A DNA stretch of 64,000 nucleotides from Actinoplanes siamensis (lineage in GTDB: Bacteria > Actinomycetota > Actinomycetes > Mycobacteriales > Micromonosporaceae): contig NZ_BOMW01000050.1 of NCBI RefSeq assembly GCF_016862395.1, forward strand, positions 39,816 through 103,815, read 5' to 3'. The notes below the pieces were generated by a model. It ran no database searches and was not told the origin of the DNA. It saw only the letters and a list, made by a program, of their open reading frames with translations. Below, in pieces: positions 7,763-17,761 of the stretch. A program made the position numbers and the translations under genes. How positions within the stretch are numbered: position 1 is the stretch's first letter; each line of letters begins with the position of its first letter.

Positions 7763-8785
7763 TCAATTCTGTGCCAACAGGTCGCCAACGTAGCGTGCCA
7801 CTGCACGAACAGTAGCGATGGTGCCGGGGTAGTCCATGCGGGTCGGCCCCAGCACGCCGAGCCCACCAACGATCGTGGCGCCCGGTCCGTAACCGGTGCT
7901 GACCACGGAGGCCGACCGGAGGTTGTCGATCTCGTTCTCGTCGCCGATCCGGACCCGGGTGGTGCTCGGCTCCAGGTCGCCGATCAGCTTGAGCAAGATG
8001 ACCTCCTCCTCCAGCGCTTCGAGGACGGGTCGCAGCGTGCCCTGAAAGTCCAGCACACCGCCGCGAGTCAGGTTGGCCGTCCCGGCGAGCGCGAGGCGCT
8101 CCTCACTCCGCTCGACGAGCGTCTCCAGCAGCACGGTGGCCAGACATGCCATTTCGCCGCGGCGCTCCGGCGCGCACTCGTCGACGAGTTTCTGCACCAG
8201 GGGCGGGGTGTCGGCGAGCCGCTGCCCGGCCAGTTTCTCGTTCACCCGACGCCTGAGGTCCCAGACGTCGCCCTCCGGGACCGGGCCGGGCATCTCGACC
8301 AGACGCTGCTCGACGCGGCCGGTGTCAGTGATCATCACGAGCATCAGCCGGGTGGTGGAGATCGGCACGAGCTCCAGGTGGCGCACCGAGGAGCGGGACA
8401 GGCTCGGGTACTGCACCACGGCGACCTGGCGGGTCAGCTGGGCGAGGAGCCGGACCGTGCGATGCACCACATCGTCGAGGTCGACGACGCCGACCATGAA
8501 GCGCTCGATGGCGCGGCGCTCGGCCGGGGTGAGCGGCTTGATCCGGGTCAGGCGGTCGACGAAGAGCCGGTAGCCGGCGTCGGTGGGCACCCGGCCGGCG
8601 CTGGTGTGCGGCTGGCGGATGTAGCCCTCCTCCTCCAGCACTGCCATGTCGTTGCGCACGGTGGCCGGGGAGACGCCGAGCTGGTGCCGCTCGACAAGCG
8701 ATTTGCTGCCGACCGGCTCGCGAGTCTTCACGTAGTCCTCGACGATCGCCCGAAGCACTTCGAGCTTGCGGTCATCCAGACTCAT
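7763..8785 (-). CDS. hrcA: Heat-inducible transcription repressor HrcA
   Basis: A 340-residue HrcA. It has an N-terminal winged helix (LRAIVEDYVKTREPVGSKSL, then VSPATVRNDMAVLEEEGYI), a GAF-like dimerisation core and a C-terminal segment ending near DYPGTIATVRAVARYVGDLL. It represses heat-shock genes by binding CIRCE operators and needs GroEL to fold into the active form. ATG at 8785; a perfect CIRCE lies 14-40 bases upstream, so the gene is autoregulated with dnaJ. Confidence 0.97.
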   Translation of the reverse strand: MSLDDRKLEVLRAIVEDYVKTREPVGSKSLVERHQLGVSPATVRNDMAVLEEEGYIRQPHTSAGRVPTDAGYRLFVDRLTRIKPLTPAERRAIERFMVGVVDLDDVVHRTVRLLAQLTRQVAVVQYPSLSRSSVRHLELVPISTTRLMLVMITDTGRVEQRLVEMPGPVPEGDVWDLRRRVNEKLAGQRLADTPPLVQKLVDECAPERRGEMACLATVLLETLVERSEERLALAGTANLTRGGVLDFQGTLRPVLEALEEEVILLKLIGDLEPSTTRVRIGDENEIDNLRSASVVSTGYGPGATIVGGLGVLGPTRMDYPGTIATVRAVARYVGDLLAQN

Positions 8786-8798
8786 ATGACCCCTCCCT

Positions 8799-8825
8799 CT
8801 GGCACTCCCGCGGACAGAGTGCCAG
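8799..8825 (-). promoter_or_regulatory. CIRCE operator (HrcA binding site)
   Basis: Perfect inverted repeat CTGGCACTC - 9 bases - GAGTGCCAG. The family consensus is TTAGCACTC-N9-GAGTGCTAA; the two outer bases of each arm deviate toward GC, as in other high-GC actinomycetes. It sits just upstream of hrcA, and predicts heat induction of hrcA-dnaJ. Confidence 0.95.
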
Positions 8826-8920
8826 TCTACGTCGCCGCTGGCTGCGGCGCGATGATCGAAATAACCCGGGCAGCGGCCGCTCTTCCGGAAGCGAAACAGT
8901 ACGGCACCGGACCGCTCCCG

Positions 8921-10123
8921 TCAGGGCACGACGTCACGGATCACCGCGTCGGCCAGCAGACGCCCACGCAGCGTGAGGACCAGCCGACCGGCGTCGTAGG
9001 CGGCCGGCTCCAGCAGGCCGCCGGCCAGCGCCCGGGCGGCCGCCGGACGGTCGACCCGGTCCAGCGCGATGCCCTCGCGCAGCCGGACGCGCAGCATCAC
9101 GTCCTCGACGTGGCGGTCCCCGGCGGTCAGCAGCTCCCGGCCGTGCCCCGGGGAGACACCGTCGTCCAGGCGTCCGGCGTAGGTGGCCGGATGCTTGACG
9201 TTCCACCACCGGACCCCGCCGACGTGGCTGTGCGCGCCGGGCCCCAGCCCCCACCAGTCGGCCCCGGTCCAGTACAGGAGGTTGTGCCGGCACTCGCCGT
9301 CCTTTTTCGCCCAGTTCGAGACCTCGTACCACTGGAAGCCCGCGCCGGCCAGCGTCTCCTCGGCGGCCAGGTAGCGGTCGGCGGCGACGTCGTCGGACGG
9401 GTAGGGCAGTTCGCCCCGGCGCATCCGGCCGGCCATCCGGGTGCCGTCCTCGACGATCAGCGCGTAGGCGCTGACGTGGTCCACCCCGGCGTCCACCACG
9501 GTCCGCAGCGACCTGGCGAAGTCCTCCTCGGTCTCCCCCGGCGTTCCGTAGATCAGATCGAGGTTGACGTGCTCGAATCCGGCTTCGCGGGCCTCGATGG
9601 CGGCCTGCGGAGCCCGGCCCGCGGTGTGCTTGCGGTCGAGGACCCGCAGGACGTGCGCCGCGGACGACTGCATGCCGAGCGAGATCCGCGTGAAGCCCGC
9701 CGACCGCAGTGCCCGCAGGCCGGCCGGGTCCACGGACTCCGGGTTGGCCTCGGTGGTCACCTCGGCACCGGAGGACAGTCCCCACGTACGGTCGATGCCC
9801 TCCAGGATCCTGCCCAGGTCCGACGGGCTCAGCAGGGTCGGGGTGCCGCCGCCGACGAACACGGTGTCCACCCGGCCCGGCTGGATCACCTTCGCGGCCA
9901 GGTCCAGCTCCCGCAGGACGGTCGAGGCGTACTCGTCCCGGCTCGCGCCGCCGCCCAGCTCGCCCGCGGTGTACGTGTTGAAGTCGCAGTACCCGCAGCG
10001 GCTGGCGCAGAACGGCACGTGCACGTAGACCGCGAACCCGTTCGCCCCCACGTCACGGGTCGCGTCGTCGGGGAGGGACCCGTCCGGGGGAACGGGTTCG
10101 CCATCAGGGAGTGCGCCGGCCAT
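8921..10123 (-). CDS. hemW: Radical SAM heme chaperone HemW
   Basis: A 400-residue radical-SAM protein of the coproporphyrinogen-III-oxidase-like family. The 4Fe-4S motif CASRCGYC places cysteines at 39, 43 and 46, the CxxxCxxC form, followed by the GGGTPTLL SAM-binding segment. A HemN_C-like domain lies near the C terminus. HemW binds heme and delivers it to target proteins; it is usually not an oxygen-independent CPO despite old annotation. ATG at 10123 (MAGALPDGEP) is preferred; the extended upstream frame overlaps the divergent enoyl-CoA hydratase and is not real. It sits next to hrcA in the usual lepA-hemW-hrcA-dnaJ neighbourhood. Confidence 0.92.
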   Translation of the reverse strand: MAGALPDGEPVPPDGSLPDDATRDVGANGFAVYVHVPFCASRCGYCDFNTYTAGELGGGASRDEYASTVLRELDLAAKVIQPGRVDTVFVGGGTPTLLSPSDLGRILEGIDRTWGLSSGAEVTTEANPESVDPAGLRALRSAGFTRISLGMQSSAAHVLRVLDRKHTAGRAPQAAIEAREAGFEHVNLDLIYGTPGETEEDFARSLRTVVDAGVDHVSAYALIVEDGTRMAGRMRRGELPYPSDDVAADRYLAAEETLAGAGFQWYEVSNWAKKDGECRHNLLYWTGADWWGLGPGAHSHVGGVRWWNVKHPATYAGRLDDGVSPGHGRELLTAGDRHVEDVMLRVRLREGIALDRVDRPAAARALAGGLLEPAAYDAGRLVLTLRGRLLADAVIRDVVP

Positions 10124-10207
10124 GCAGCAAGTGTGCCTGAGCGCCCGGACCGCCCGAGCGGGCCAGCGACCCCGGCCGGTTCCCGAACGGACGCTAAGGT
10201 GCCGGGC

Positions 10208-10981
10208 ATGGATCTGGTCCGTACCGTCACCGAGGCCGGGGTGACCACCCTCACACTGGACAGCCCCGCGAACCGCAACGCCCTCTCCCGCGCCCTGATC
10301 ACCGAGCTGCTGGCCGCCCTGTCCGACGCGGCCGCCGCCGTGGAGACCCGGGTCGTCGTGCTCTCGCACACCGGCCCGGTGTTCTGCTCCGGCGCCGACC
10401 TCAAGGAGACCGCCGCCACCGAACCGGGCCAGCGCCTGCCCGTCGAGCTGATGGCCGACCTGCTCGCCGAGATCTGGGAGTTCCCCAAGCCGGTGCTGGC
10501 CCGGATCGCCGGGCCGGCCCGGGCCGGCGGGCTGGGCCTGATCGGCGCCGCCGATCTGGCTGTCTGTGCGGCCTCGGCCACCTTCGCGTTCACCGAGGTC
10601 CGGCTCGGCGTGATCCCGGCTGTGATCAGCGCCACCGTGCTGCCGCGGCTGGCCCCGCGCGCGGCGGCCGAGCTCTACCTGACCGGCGACGTCTTCGACG
10701 GCGCGCGGGCCGCCCGGATCGGCCTGGTCACCGCCGCCGTCCCGGACGAGGAGCTGGACAGCGCGGTGGCCGGATACTGCGCGTCGCTGATCCGCGGCGG
10801 GCCGCTGGCCCTGGCCGGGACCAAGGAGCTGCTGCGCCGTACGAGGTCGGCCTCGATCCGGGCCGAACTGGCCGAACTGAGTGACCGTTCAGCCGGATAT
10901 TTCACCTCCCCGGAGGGCCGTGAGGGCGTTTCCGCACGTCGTGAGAAACGTGACCCGGACTGGGTGCCGAAACAGCGATGA
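10208..10981 (+). CDS. Enoyl-CoA hydratase/isomerase family protein
   Basis: A 257-residue crotonase-fold protein. The oxyanion-hole segments are visible: PVFCSGADLKE near residue 60, and AGPARAGGLGLIGAADLAV near residue 102. The C-terminal half has the usual FTEVRLGVIPAVIS block. The catalytic glutamates of a classic hydratase are only partly conserved, so the reaction (hydration, isomerisation or other acyl-CoA chemistry) cannot be fixed. It is divergent from hemW across an 84-bp gap that must hold both promoters. Confidence 0.88.
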   Translation: MDLVRTVTEAGVTTLTLDSPANRNALSRALITELLAALSDAAAAVETRVVVLSHTGPVFCSGADLKETAATEPGQRLPVELMADLLAEIWEFPKPVLARIAGPARAGGLGLIGAADLAVCAASATFAFTEVRLGVIPAVISATVLPRLAPRAAAELYLTGDVFDGARAARIGLVTAAVPDEELDSAVAGYCASLIRGGPLALAGTKELLRRTRSASIRAELAELSDRSAGYFTSPEGREGVSARREKRDPDWVPKQR

Positions 10982-11041
10982 TGATCTAGGTGCGTTCGTT
11001 GTCTACGCTTGGCGTCCGATCACGGAAGGGGTACGAAACGA

Positions 11042-11890
11042 GTGAAGACGGCAGTCGGCGTGCTCGCCTCACTCGTCCTCATCGCCGTCGTCAGCGTGGT
11101 CGTCGTCCTGCACCGCGGCCCCGGCGGGATCAACCTGCCGGCCCTCGGCCCGGAGTGCACGGTCAGCGCCGACGGCGAGGTCACGCTCGACTCGGCGCAG
11201 ATGGCCAACGCGGCCACGATCGCCGCGGTCGGCGTGCGCCGGGACATGCCCGAGCAGGCGGTGGTGGTCGCCCTCGCCACCGCCCTGCAGGAGTCCAAGC
11301 TGGAGAACCTGGACGGCGGTGACCGCGACTCGGTCGGCCTGTTCCAACAGCGCCCCAGCAAGGGCTGGGGCACGGTCGAGCAGATCAAGGACCCGCGGTA
11401 CGCGGCCGGCAAGTTCTACGGCGCCCTGAGGAAGGTGAAGGGCTGGGAGAAGATGCGGGTCACCGACGCGGCGCAGAAGGTGCAGCGCTCGGCGTTCCCG
11501 AACGCCTACGAGAAGTGGGCGGACGAGTCCCGCGTGCTGGCCCGCGCGCTGCTCGGCAAGGCCACCGGAGCGGTCGCCTGCACGGTCACCGGAGCTCCGG
11601 CGCTGCGCGGCGCGGCCGCTGCGGCCGCCCTGATGGCGGGCCTGAAGCTGGACTGGGGCGGGAAGCTGGACTACGCCAGCGAGGAGACGGCCGGCTTGAC
11701 GGTTTCGGTCAGCAACACCAGCTCCGGCTGGCGGTACGCGCACTGGCTGGTGTCGCACGCCTCGGCCACCGGTCTCGAACGGGTACGTTTCGGCAATCTG
11801 GAATGGCACGCCCCGGACGGAAAGTGGCAGAAAGTAACCACGGATTCTGGTGGCGACAACGGCCGCGTCGTCGCCGAAGTGTTCAGCTGA
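11042..11890 (+). CDS. Membrane-anchored secreted protein with GLFQQRPS motif
   Basis: A 282-residue protein with one N-terminal transmembrane/signal segment (VGVLASLVLIAVVSVVVVL, about residues 5-24) and an exported remainder. It contains VALATALQESKL and VGLFQQRPSKGWGT, a lysozyme-like-fold signature seen in many actinobacterial secreted proteins, some mis-annotated as heavy-metal transporters. A glutamate-containing helix before the GLFQQRP block recalls transglycosylase-like folds, so peptidoglycan-related activity is possible but unproven. GTG at 11042 is preferred because GGAAGGGG lies 10 bases upstream; a TTG at 11009 is in frame. It follows the enoyl-CoA hydratase after 60 bases. Confidence 0.75.
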   Translation: MKTAVGVLASLVLIAVVSVVVVLHRGPGGINLPALGPECTVSADGEVTLDSAQMANAATIAAVGVRRDMPEQAVVVALATALQESKLENLDGGDRDSVGLFQQRPSKGWGTVEQIKDPRYAAGKFYGALRKVKGWEKMRVTDAAQKVQRSAFPNAYEKWADESRVLARALLGKATGAVACTVTGAPALRGAAAAAALMAGLKLDWGGKLDYASEETAGLTVSVSNTSSGWRYAHWLVSHASATGLERVRFGNLEWHAPDGKWQKVTTDSGGDNGRVVAEVFS

Positions 11891-12006
11891 TCCCTACTCC
11901 CCGCAACTTTCGGTAACCTTTTGTAATTCATACCGGTCAAAGCGCCGTTCGCGCTGCGTATACATCGACATGGACAGTGCGCAACCCTCCTGGTACTAAG
12001 TAGGGC

Positions 12007-13650
12007 GTGTTCTGGGGAGCGCTCGAATGGATCCTGCTGGGAGTGGGAGGCGTCAGCGCGATCGCCTACGGGGTGCGGCGCCATCGACCTGCGCGGAAGG
12101 CGCCGTGGTGGCTGCTGGCCGGGTCGCTGGCGGCTCTCGCCGTGGGCGACGTCTGCTATTCGTACCGGCACGTCCCGATCCTGGAGGACCTCGCGGACCT
12201 CTGCTATCTGCTGATGTTCGCCCTGACCGCGTTGTGCCTGCTGCAGTTCACCCGCGGCGGCGCGCTGCTCGGGGACCGGGCACGACTGATCGACCTGCTC
12301 GCGCTCAGCTGCTCGACGCTGCTGATCGTCTGGGTCTTCGTGATCGGGACGGACGGCCGGTTCGAGACGGTGTCGCCCGCCGACGTGATCGGAGACCTGC
12401 TGCTGCTCGGGGTGGCCAGTCGCCTGGTCGCGGCCGACCGGCGCAACGTGGCGGCCGTCCTGCTGCTGGCCGGCGCGCTCGGGATGCTCGCCGGCGACGT
12501 CGGGTACCCGCTGGCCCGCGGCCCGCTGACCGAGTCCGCCTTCGTCGTGCTCTACGTCTGCTGGGGCCTGGCCGCTGTGCACCCGTCGATGATCCGGCTC
12601 ACCGAGCCGGCGCCGGACCGGCCCAGTCCCTGGAAGTTCCGGTGGTCGGTGCTGCTCGCCGTCTCGGCCGCCGGTCCGCCCACGGTCCTGCTGATCGAGG
12701 CGCTGCGCGGCGAGGTGGAGGACGGCGTGGTGATCGCCGTCACCGGCGCGGTGACGCTGGTGCTCACGATCACCCGGCTGGCCGACGCGATCCGGCAGAA
12801 CAGTCAGGCGCTCACCCGCGAGCAGGGCCTGCGCGCGGCCACCGCGGCGCTGGTCGCGGCCGCGGACCGGCCCGCCGTGGACGCCGCGGTGCGGGCGGCG
12901 GTCGCCCAGCTGCTGCCACCCCAGGCGGTACGCCGGGTCGCGCTCGCCGACGAGTTGGCCCCCACCGAGCTGCCCGCCACGCCGGCCCTGCCGGGCAGCC
13001 GCAGCTGGTGGCTGGACGCCGCCGGCCCGGACGACCGCACGCTGGTCTGCCCGCTGCGGCTGGAGCCGCTCGACGTGGCCCGGCCCAGCGGTGGCGCGCT
13101 GATCATCACCGGCCGCCGGGAGGACCTGGTGACCGGGCACGACGCGCTCGAGGTGCTGGCCGGGCAGGCCGCGCTCGCGCTGGACCGGATCACCCTGGTC
13201 GAGGCGGTCGGGCGGCGGGACAGCGACCTCTATCTGCGGGCTGTGATCCGCAACACCGCCGACCTGATGGCGGTGATCGACACCGACCAGCGGATCCGGT
13301 ACGCCAGCCCGGCGCTGCGCGACCTGCTCGACCAGGAGGAACTGCCCCCGCTGGCCACCCTCGACGAGCTGGTCGACCCGGACGACCGGGCCCGGGTGCG
13401 CACCGCGCTGCGCTCGCACGGCGACGGCACGGTGCACTGCGCCCTGCAGCGGGCCGACCGGACCCAGGTGCTCGTCGAGCTGACCTACCGCGACCTGCGC
13501 GAGGACCGGCTGGTGCAGGGCCTGGTGGTGACGATGCGCGACATCACCGGCAACCACGATCCGGCCGAGCTGCACCCGTACGGGGAACACAGCGCGGAGA
13601 TGCCCGCCTGGGTCAATCGCCGCTCCGCACAACAGCGTTTCCGTTACTGA
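12007..13650 (+). CDS. Membrane sensor with GAF and PAS domains, no output domain
   Basis: A 547-residue protein. The N-terminal ~240 residues contain about seven hydrophobic helices, resembling the membrane sensor module of actinomycete GGDEF/EAL proteins. A GAF-like region lies at about 275-400, and a PAS domain at about 415-515 (RNTADLMAVIDTDQRIRYASPALRDLL, ending VVTMRDITGN). The protein then stops after some 35 residues, with no kinase, GGDEF, EAL or phosphatase domain; no remnant of one is visible between 13651 and the terminator. Either it signals by protein contact or it is a truncated relative of a cyclic-di-GMP enzyme. GTG start at 12007 has no clear ribosome-binding site. Confidence 0.75.
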   Translation: MFWGALEWILLGVGGVSAIAYGVRRHRPARKAPWWLLAGSLAALAVGDVCYSYRHVPILEDLADLCYLLMFALTALCLLQFTRGGALLGDRARLIDLLALSCSTLLIVWVFVIGTDGRFETVSPADVIGDLLLLGVASRLVAADRRNVAAVLLLAGALGMLAGDVGYPLARGPLTESAFVVLYVCWGLAAVHPSMIRLTEPAPDRPSPWKFRWSVLLAVSAAGPPTVLLIEALRGEVEDGVVIAVTGAVTLVLTITRLADAIRQNSQALTREQGLRAATAALVAAADRPAVDAAVRAAVAQLLPPQAVRRVALADELAPTELPATPALPGSRSWWLDAAGPDDRTLVCPLRLEPLDVARPSGGALIITGRREDLVTGHDALEVLAGQAALALDRITLVEAVGRRDSDLYLRAVIRNTADLMAVIDTDQRIRYASPALRDLLDQEELPPLATLDELVDPDDRARVRTALRSHGDGTVHCALQRADRTQVLVELTYRDLREDRLVQGLVVTMRDITGNHDPAELHPYGEHSAEMPAWVNRRSAQQRFRY

Positions 13651-13672
13651 AAGACGATTCTTTCGTACGACA

Positions 13673-13714
13673 CGAAGAAGCGCCGGTTCTCGGGGGAGAT
13701 CCGGCGCTTCTTCG
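13673..13714. terminator. Bidirectional intrinsic terminator
   Basis: Perfect 14-bp stem (13673-13686 with 13701-13714) and a 14-base loop, located between two convergent genes (PAS sensor and GlsB-type protein). A stem with A-rich and T-rich flanks can serve both strands. Confidence 0.88.
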
Positions 13715-13761
13715 TTCGCTCACACAACCCGCCTGCGCGGGGCCTTGCCTGCGGCCTTGCG

Positions 13762-14037
13762 TTATCGGGTCAGACCCCGGCGACCGGTCACACCGACGGT
13801 CAGGGCGACACCGATCGCGGCCAGCACGACCTGGAAGAAGAACTCGATCCAGTCGAAGCCGTTCGTGTCAGCGACACCGAAGGCCCGGGCCAGCACCGTA
13901 CCCAGCAGCGCCGCGACGACACCGATGACCATGGTCAGCCAGATCGGGATGTTCTGCTTGCCGGGCACGACCAGGCGACCCAGAGCGCCGATGATCAGAC
14001 CGACGATCAGGGCGGTGATGATTCCGGTGACAGTCAT
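13762..14037 (-). CDS. GlsB/YeaQ/YmgE family stress-response membrane protein
   Basis: A 91-residue protein with three hydrophobic segments and the family glycine pattern (LIVGLIIGALGRLVVPG, MVIGVVAALLGTVLA). Formerly called transglycosylase-associated protein. Members are small inner-membrane proteins induced by general stress; molecular role unknown. A strong GAGGAGG ribosome-binding site precedes the ATG at 14037, and a possible SigB-type promoter lies 54-79 bases upstream. Single-gene unit closed by the terminator at 13673-13714. Confidence 0.92.
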   Translation of the reverse strand: MTVTGIITALIVGLIIGALGRLVVPGKQNIPIWLTMVIGVVAALLGTVLARAFGVADTNGFDWIEFFFQVVLAAIGVALTVGVTGRRGLTR

Positions 14038-14090
14038 TGAGGTCCTCCTCGGGGGTGGTACTTGTTCGGTTGCGTCCGTCGAGCACCTGT

Positions 14091-14116
14091 GTTCCCGACC
14101 CCCGGAAAACTCAAAC
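14091..14116 (-). promoter_or_regulatory. Candidate SigB/SigF-type promoter for the GlsB-type gene
   Basis: On the minus strand GTTT (14116-14113), a 16-base spacer, then GGGAAC (14096-14091). This resembles the GTTT-N14-17-GGGTAT-type promoters of actinobacterial stress sigma factors, with two -10 mismatches. Placement before a general-stress membrane protein makes it plausible; the match alone is weak. Confidence 0.35.
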
Positions 14117-14120
14117 CGCC

Positions 14121-15998
<1,878 letters not shown>

Positions 15999-16096
15999 GG
16001 TCGTCCGTTCTTCTCGGGGTGGCTGGGTCGGGCTTGTCGAGTGCCGGCTCGCACGCCGGCGCTCCTATCGTCCCACGCCCGGCCGGGCAGGTCCGA

Positions 16097-16936
16097 TCAC
16101 ACCCGTTCGAGCGGCTCGTGCGGGCCCGGCGGCAGCTCCACGGCAACCGGATCCCCGGGGCGGATCGCCCCACCGCGCAGCACCACACCCATCACACCGG
16201 CCTTGCGCACCACGGCGCCGTCGGCGTCCTGCCCGAGCACCTCCTTGAGCAGCCCCGGCCGGAACCTGTTGATCTGCGCACACGGATTCCGCAGCCCGGC
16301 GATCACCACAGCGGCCCGGAAGTCCCCGCCGCCGCGGGCATCGCGCTCCGCGGCCCGCGCGACCGCCTCCGCCGCGCGGGCCGTCGCCTCGTCCAGCGTC
16401 GCCGCCGCGGCGGCCGCCAGCACCGCCCGCACCGGCTCCCCCACAGCCGCGCCGGCATCCGTCCCGGACCCGGCCACCGCGGATCCAGCCCCTCCGGTGC
16501 CAGCCGACTCGGACCCACCCGCCACGGGCGCAGCCGCCACGGGCGCAGCCGCCACGGGCTTGGCCTTCCGCGCCTCCGCCGCCGTCCCATCGGCCGCCGC
16601 CTCCGCCGGGCCGAAGCGCAGGATCGTGCCACGCGGCAGCCCGAGCAGGTCGATCCCGCGGGTCGTCACGTTCTCCCCGATGCCGCCGGCGGGCACGTCG
16701 TAGCCCTTCCCGGCCACCTCGTCGAACAGCTCGGCCTGGATCAGATGTACCTGCCGCAGATTCGGCTGGGACGGATCCGCCCGGACCCTGCTCCGGTGCC
16801 GCACGTTCACCCCGGCGTGGATGTCCCCCTCCACCCCGAGCCCCGCCACCAGGACGATCTCGTCCCGGTTCGGCTTGGTGAACGTGTAGGCGTCGTTCCG
16901 GCTGACCGCTGCGACTGTTCCCGACTCACCACTCAT
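16097..16936 (-). CDS. MOSC domain protein with ~100-residue low-complexity insertion
   Basis: A 279-residue MOSC protein. The first ~115 residues are a normal MOSC N-terminal half (VEGDIHAG, VHLIQAELFDEV, GIGENVTTRGIDLLGLP). The conserved block AGLRNPCAQINRFRPGLL with its cysteine follows only after about 100 residues of Ala/Gly-rich sequence (from RFGPAEA to RGGGDFRAA). MOSC proteins handle sulfur-carrier chemistry at the molybdenum cofactor or reduce N-hydroxylated compounds, using that cysteine. The insertion sits in a loop between core strands, so the fold may survive. ATG at 16936 (MSGESG) is chosen because homology begins there. It follows lepA divergently in no clear operon. Confidence 0.85.
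   Translation of the reverse strand: MSGESGTVAAVSRNDAYTFTKPNRDEIVLVAGLGVEGDIHAGVNVRHRSRVRADPSQPNLRQVHLIQAELFDEVAGKGYDVPAGGIGENVTTRGIDLLGLPRGTILRFGPAEAAADGTAAEARKAKPVAAAPVAAAPVAGGSESAGTGGAGSAVAGSGTDAGAAVGEPVRAVLAAAAAATLDEATARAAEAVARAAERDARGGGDFRAAVVIAGLRNPCAQINRFRPGLLKEVLGQDADGAVVRKAGVMGVVLRGGAIRPGDPVAVELPPGPHEPLERV
16521..16559. repeat. 15-bp tandem repeat inside the MOSC insertion
   Basis: GCCACGGGCGCAGCC occurs twice exactly, plus a partial third copy. The period is five codons, so the protein gains P-V-A-A-A units without a frameshift. It lies inside the low-complexity insertion of the MOSC gene, consistent with growth by replication slippage. Confidence 0.9.
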
Positions 16937-17174
16937 GCGCCGAGTCTCACCAGCCACCGCCCCACTTCTCGACCCCGTTTCCCATTTCCGGTCCGGCACC
17001 GGCCCTGCCCGCGTCCACCGGCCCGGCACCCACCGGCCCGAACACCGGCCCCGCGCGATTCACACCACACCGGCCCGAGCCGGAACCCCATCGGCCCCAA
17101 ACGATCTCCAGATGCCGCCGACCCCGACCGAGCGGCTCCGGCATCCACGGCTCCGGCACCCGCGGCGCCAGGGC

Positions 17175-17708
17175 TCAGTCCGGCGGCTCCAGGAAGAGCG
17201 CGGACAGCTTGGGGAGGCGCCGCCGCATCTCGTCCTCGTTGTCGAAGTCCCACAGGTCGTCGACCGCCGGCCGGGTGCGTGGCCGGTCCTCCGCCGGCAG
17301 GGGCTCGCCGGTGGCCTGCTGGTAGGCCCGGGCCGCGATCCCGAGCACCTCCTCCGCCTCGAAGACCGCGCCGGTGTCCGCCGCCTCCTTGATCACCACC
17401 ACGTTGGCCAGCACGTCGGGCGACTTGACCGCGGCGGCCACGGCCTTGCGGCCATGGGCGATCAGCCAGCCCCGGAAGGCGTCGAAACCCGCCTCGTCGG
17501 CGCCGCTGTTGATCAGATAGGCGGCGGCCCAGAGATCCTCCGTCCCGGAGGCCGCCAGCACCTTGTCCAGGTGGCGGCCCCAGGCGACGATCTCCTCCGG
17601 ATCGTGCGTGGCCAGCTCGGCGACGGCACGCTCGGCCACCTCGGCGGGGGACGCCGGCCGCGACGCGGTCGCGCGGTCGATGACCGCCCAGAAATCGTCG
17701 GTTCGCAT
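17175..17708 (-). CDS. DUF4240 domain-containing protein
   Basis: A 177-residue soluble protein starting MRTDDFWAVIDRA. The block FWAVIDRA...AELATHDPEEIVAWGRHLDKVL and the segment AAYLINSGADEAGFDAFRGW match the DUF4240 pattern common in actinomycetes. Function unknown; many relatives lie near defence or toxin-immunity genes, but nothing of that kind is adjacent. It is divergent from the phosphotransferase at 17762 across 53 bases. The 238-bp gap downstream (16937-17174) is a GC-rich stretch with repeated ACCGGCCCG words and no gene. Confidence 0.8.
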   Translation of the reverse strand: MRTDDFWAVIDRATASRPASPAEVAERAVAELATHDPEEIVAWGRHLDKVLAASGTEDLWAAAYLINSGADEAGFDAFRGWLIAHGRKAVAAAVKSPDVLANVVVIKEAADTGAVFEAEEVLGIAARAYQQATGEPLPAEDRPRTRPAVDDLWDFDNEDEMRRRLPKLSALFLEPPD

Positions 17709-17761
17709 GCGGCGATCCTGCCAGTGCCCTCCGACATTTTCGGCGACGGCAGGATGGAGTC

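Noticed and set aside
7721..10207. Plus-strand open frame continuous with the enoyl-CoA hydratase
   Set aside because: Only the part from the ATG at 10208 shows family similarity; the upstream part is antisense to hrcA and hemW.
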